From: an uncultured Granulosicoccaceae bacterium
GTDB taxonomy: Bacteria; Pseudomonadota; Gammaproteobacteria; Granulosicoccales; Granulosicoccaceae
DNA: 34,764 nucleotides
Reading direction: 5' to 3'
NCBI GenBank assembly: GCA_937928685.1
Contig: CALGJU010000249.1
Coordinates: 1 to 34,764, forward strand
Under the pieces are notes generated by a model. That model saw nothing but the letters and a program-made list of their open reading frames with translations. It had not been told where the DNA came from and searched no databases. Positions 33,367 to 34,764 of the stretch are shown one piece after another. Every line of letters starts with the position of its first letter. The first letter of the stretch is position 1. The position numbers and the translations under genes were made by a program.

Positions 33367-34299
33367 GTCGTCAAGTAGGTAATCCTCAGCAACAACGTGT
33401 TTCTCTAGCCATTGACTCATGAACGCTGCGTCTTCGGAAGTAGTAATGGCCTGCGCCACATAGAATTTGGCGTTGTCTGCATCAAAGGGATTTATAATTC
33501 GCAATACCCAGTCCAGGGCGTTTTCGAGTTTACCCTGTCGGGCTTGTTGCTCGGCAATTGTTGTGGCAATCATTGCAAAGCTCGCGTCCCACTGCGTGGC
33601 TTCGGTGGTGAGTGTAGCTGCTACACCATCAAAGTGAGCGATGGCGGCATCGGGTTCGGTTCGCACCCAGTGGGTAATGCCGTCTTGAAGGTAGCGTGAT
33701 TTCTTCAGATTGTCAGATGACAGTGGAAATACGACTTTTGCGAGGGCATCGGCTTCGCCATCTGTCTTCAGCCAAGCGGCAAACTTGTCTAGCACGGAAT
33801 AGTCGGTAAAGGATGGGGTATCGTCTAACCAGTCGGCCACGTCCTGTGGTGCATTTTTCCAAGCCTGTACCAAGGTAGCATGCCCGACTTCGGCCACTGC
33901 CAAATTGCCGAAGTTTAATAGCGCCAGTTGGTACATGCGTTCGCTTAGTGAAAGTGCATTTAAAGACTCAACGTAGACAAACGCCAAATCATGATCCGGG
34001 TTATCGAAAAAAAATTGTTCCAGCAAAGGCAGTGAGAGCAAAGCTTCATCGGCGTTCACGTCGAGCCACTCGGTTAGCAGTTCAGTGGCAGGTTGTAGCT
34101 CATTGTTCGCCAACGCCAGAACCAGTGTTTTTAACTCACCGTGCCACTGATCATCTGGTATGCCCCACGCCCAATGCACAGCGTCACTATTGTCGCTGCC
34201 GGTTGATTGCGACTCTACGTTACCGGAAGCAATTACCGTTGCAAGCATAAGTGGCAATAGAAAAGTCACACGCAGCGCTTTGAGAAATGAAGTCTGCAT
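33334..34299 (-). CDS. Exported helical protein of unknown function
   Basis: 321 residues from the ATG at 34299 (GAAG 6 nt upstream); a TTG at 34311 overlaps the previous stop by four bases and is an alternative. The N-terminus is a Sec signal (FLKALRVTFLLPLMLATVIASG). The remainder is acidic, rich in Leu/Ala/Trp, and built of helical pairs such as ALSLSERMYQLALLNFGNL, GITHWVRTEPDAAIAHFDGVAA and ARQGKLENALDWVLRIINP, resembling TPR-like or HEAT-like solenoids. No family recognised. It lies between an unknown gene and the ABC ATPase on the same strand, so it may belong to that transporter operon. Confidence 0.65.
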   Translation of the reverse strand: MQTSFLKALRVTFLLPLMLATVIASGNVESQSTGSDNSDAVHWAWGIPDDQWHGELKTLVLALANNELQPATELLTEWLDVNADEALLSLPLLEQFFFDNPDHDLAFVYVESLNALSLSERMYQLALLNFGNLAVAEVGHATLVQAWKNAPQDVADWLDDTPSFTDYSVLDKFAAWLKTDGEADALAKVVFPLSSDNLKKSRYLQDGITHWVRTEPDAAIAHFDGVAATLTTEATQWDASFAMIATTIAEQQARQGKLENALDWVLRIINPFDADNAKFYVAQAITTSEDAAFMSQWLEKHVVAEDYLLDDINTYLSTLTE

Positions 34300-34307
34300 A
34301 AATGTCT

Positions 34308-34764
34308 TCAACCTTCCACGTATTCAAGCAGACAGGCAAATTGCTCGTACCTGAGAAAACCTGTCATGCCTTTCATTTGCTGAGCCAATGCATGATTACT
34401 TTTGCCAAGCTGTTTCTCAACTGCATTGTTTGCAGTGCCTTCTTGAAGCTCAGTGAGCGTAAATGGTACAAGTGTTTCTGCACGCCCATTATGGGTAAAA
34501 CTCGCTTGTGTTGCTGCACGCTCAATTGTTTTTTGATCTGGCAATACCGGGCTGCCGAACTTAAATTTATAGCGTGCTTCAAGGAAATCGGTGACAGTTA
34601 ACTCAAACAATGAATTGACTGCCGCATCTTTACTAGGCCGGTTCACACCATTGACCAGCCCGGCTTTAAGAAAGTTTTCAAAACACGCATAGTCACTTGT
34701 GAAAAGTGGTTGACCCGCCCGATCCAGACCAAGCAACTTGCCAAAAGGGTGACTGCGCTCGCCT
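34308..34764 (-). CDS. Unknown protein, C-terminal part, cut by the window edge
   Basis: The frame is open to the right edge (GERSHPFGKLLGLDRAGQPLF continues upstream of any start), so only about 151 C-terminal residues are seen. No domain recognised; the visible part is mixed helix with SDYACFENFLKAGLVNG and KFKFGSPVLPDQKTIERAA. The TGA stop overlaps a TTG of the exported-protein gene, so the two are in one operon. Confidence 0.6.
   Translation of the reverse strand, partial: GERSHPFGKLLGLDRAGQPLFTSDYACFENFLKAGLVNGVNRPSKDAAVNSLFELTVTDFLEARYKFKFGSPVLPDQKTIERAATQASFTHNGRAETLVPFTLTELQEGTANNAVEKQLGKSNHALAQQMKGMTGFLRYEQFACLLEYVEG

Overview
The window reads as chromosome of a free-living, probably marine gammaproteobacterium of medium GC. 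This is an inference from the monomeric NADP isocitrate dehydrogenase, the GspD secretin, the CheB/CheR-fused kinase and the Ras-like GTPase cluster. No rRNA, tRNA, CRISPR array or full-length insertion sequence was seen.

Bases 1-14413 (+ strand) form one catabolic locus. It holds an EryD-like SorC regulator, a Tat-exported binding protein, two CUT1-type permeases, two unequal ABC ATPases, an EryA-like erythritol kinase, a D-2-hydroxyacid dehydrogenase, a GlpD/EryB-like FAD dehydrogenase, a class II aldolase, a second FGGY kinase of the D-ribulokinase (SePSK) type and a class IIA HAD phosphatase. Most junctions overlap or are a few bases apart. The entry steps look like erythritol or a related polyol: import, phosphorylation, oxidation to a ketose phosphate. 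The Brucella-type isomerases EryC, EryH and EryI are absent and an aldolase/kinase/phosphatase/hydroxyacid dehydrogenase set stands in their place, so the lower pathway may be undescribed.

Bases 14469-25110 are a signalling island. On the - strand, a coiled-coil protein, a membrane protein with a roadblock-like cytoplasmic region, a Ras/Rab-like GTPase and a lone PAS-like protein form a compact operon. It runs toward a 1518-residue CheB-CheR-PAS-GAF-histidine kinase and its Rcp1-like single-domain response regulator. Next come a + strand lone receiver and a second - strand operon: a lone receiver, a 97-residue protein that looks like a histidine kinase dimerisation domain with no ATPase, and a REC-HisKA-HATPase hybrid. 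No DNA-binding output domain is present anywhere in the island, so output is probably by protein-protein contact.

Bases 25374-34764 are more ordinary: monomeric isocitrate dehydrogenase, a flavin monooxygenase-like oxidoreductase, a 160 bp palindromic MITE-like element, an orphan type II secretion secretin, a GldA-type ABC ATPase without a visible permease, an exported helical protein and the C-terminal part of an unknown gene cut by the right edge. Short perfect direct repeats (10-15 bp) recur in the intergenic spaces of this half.
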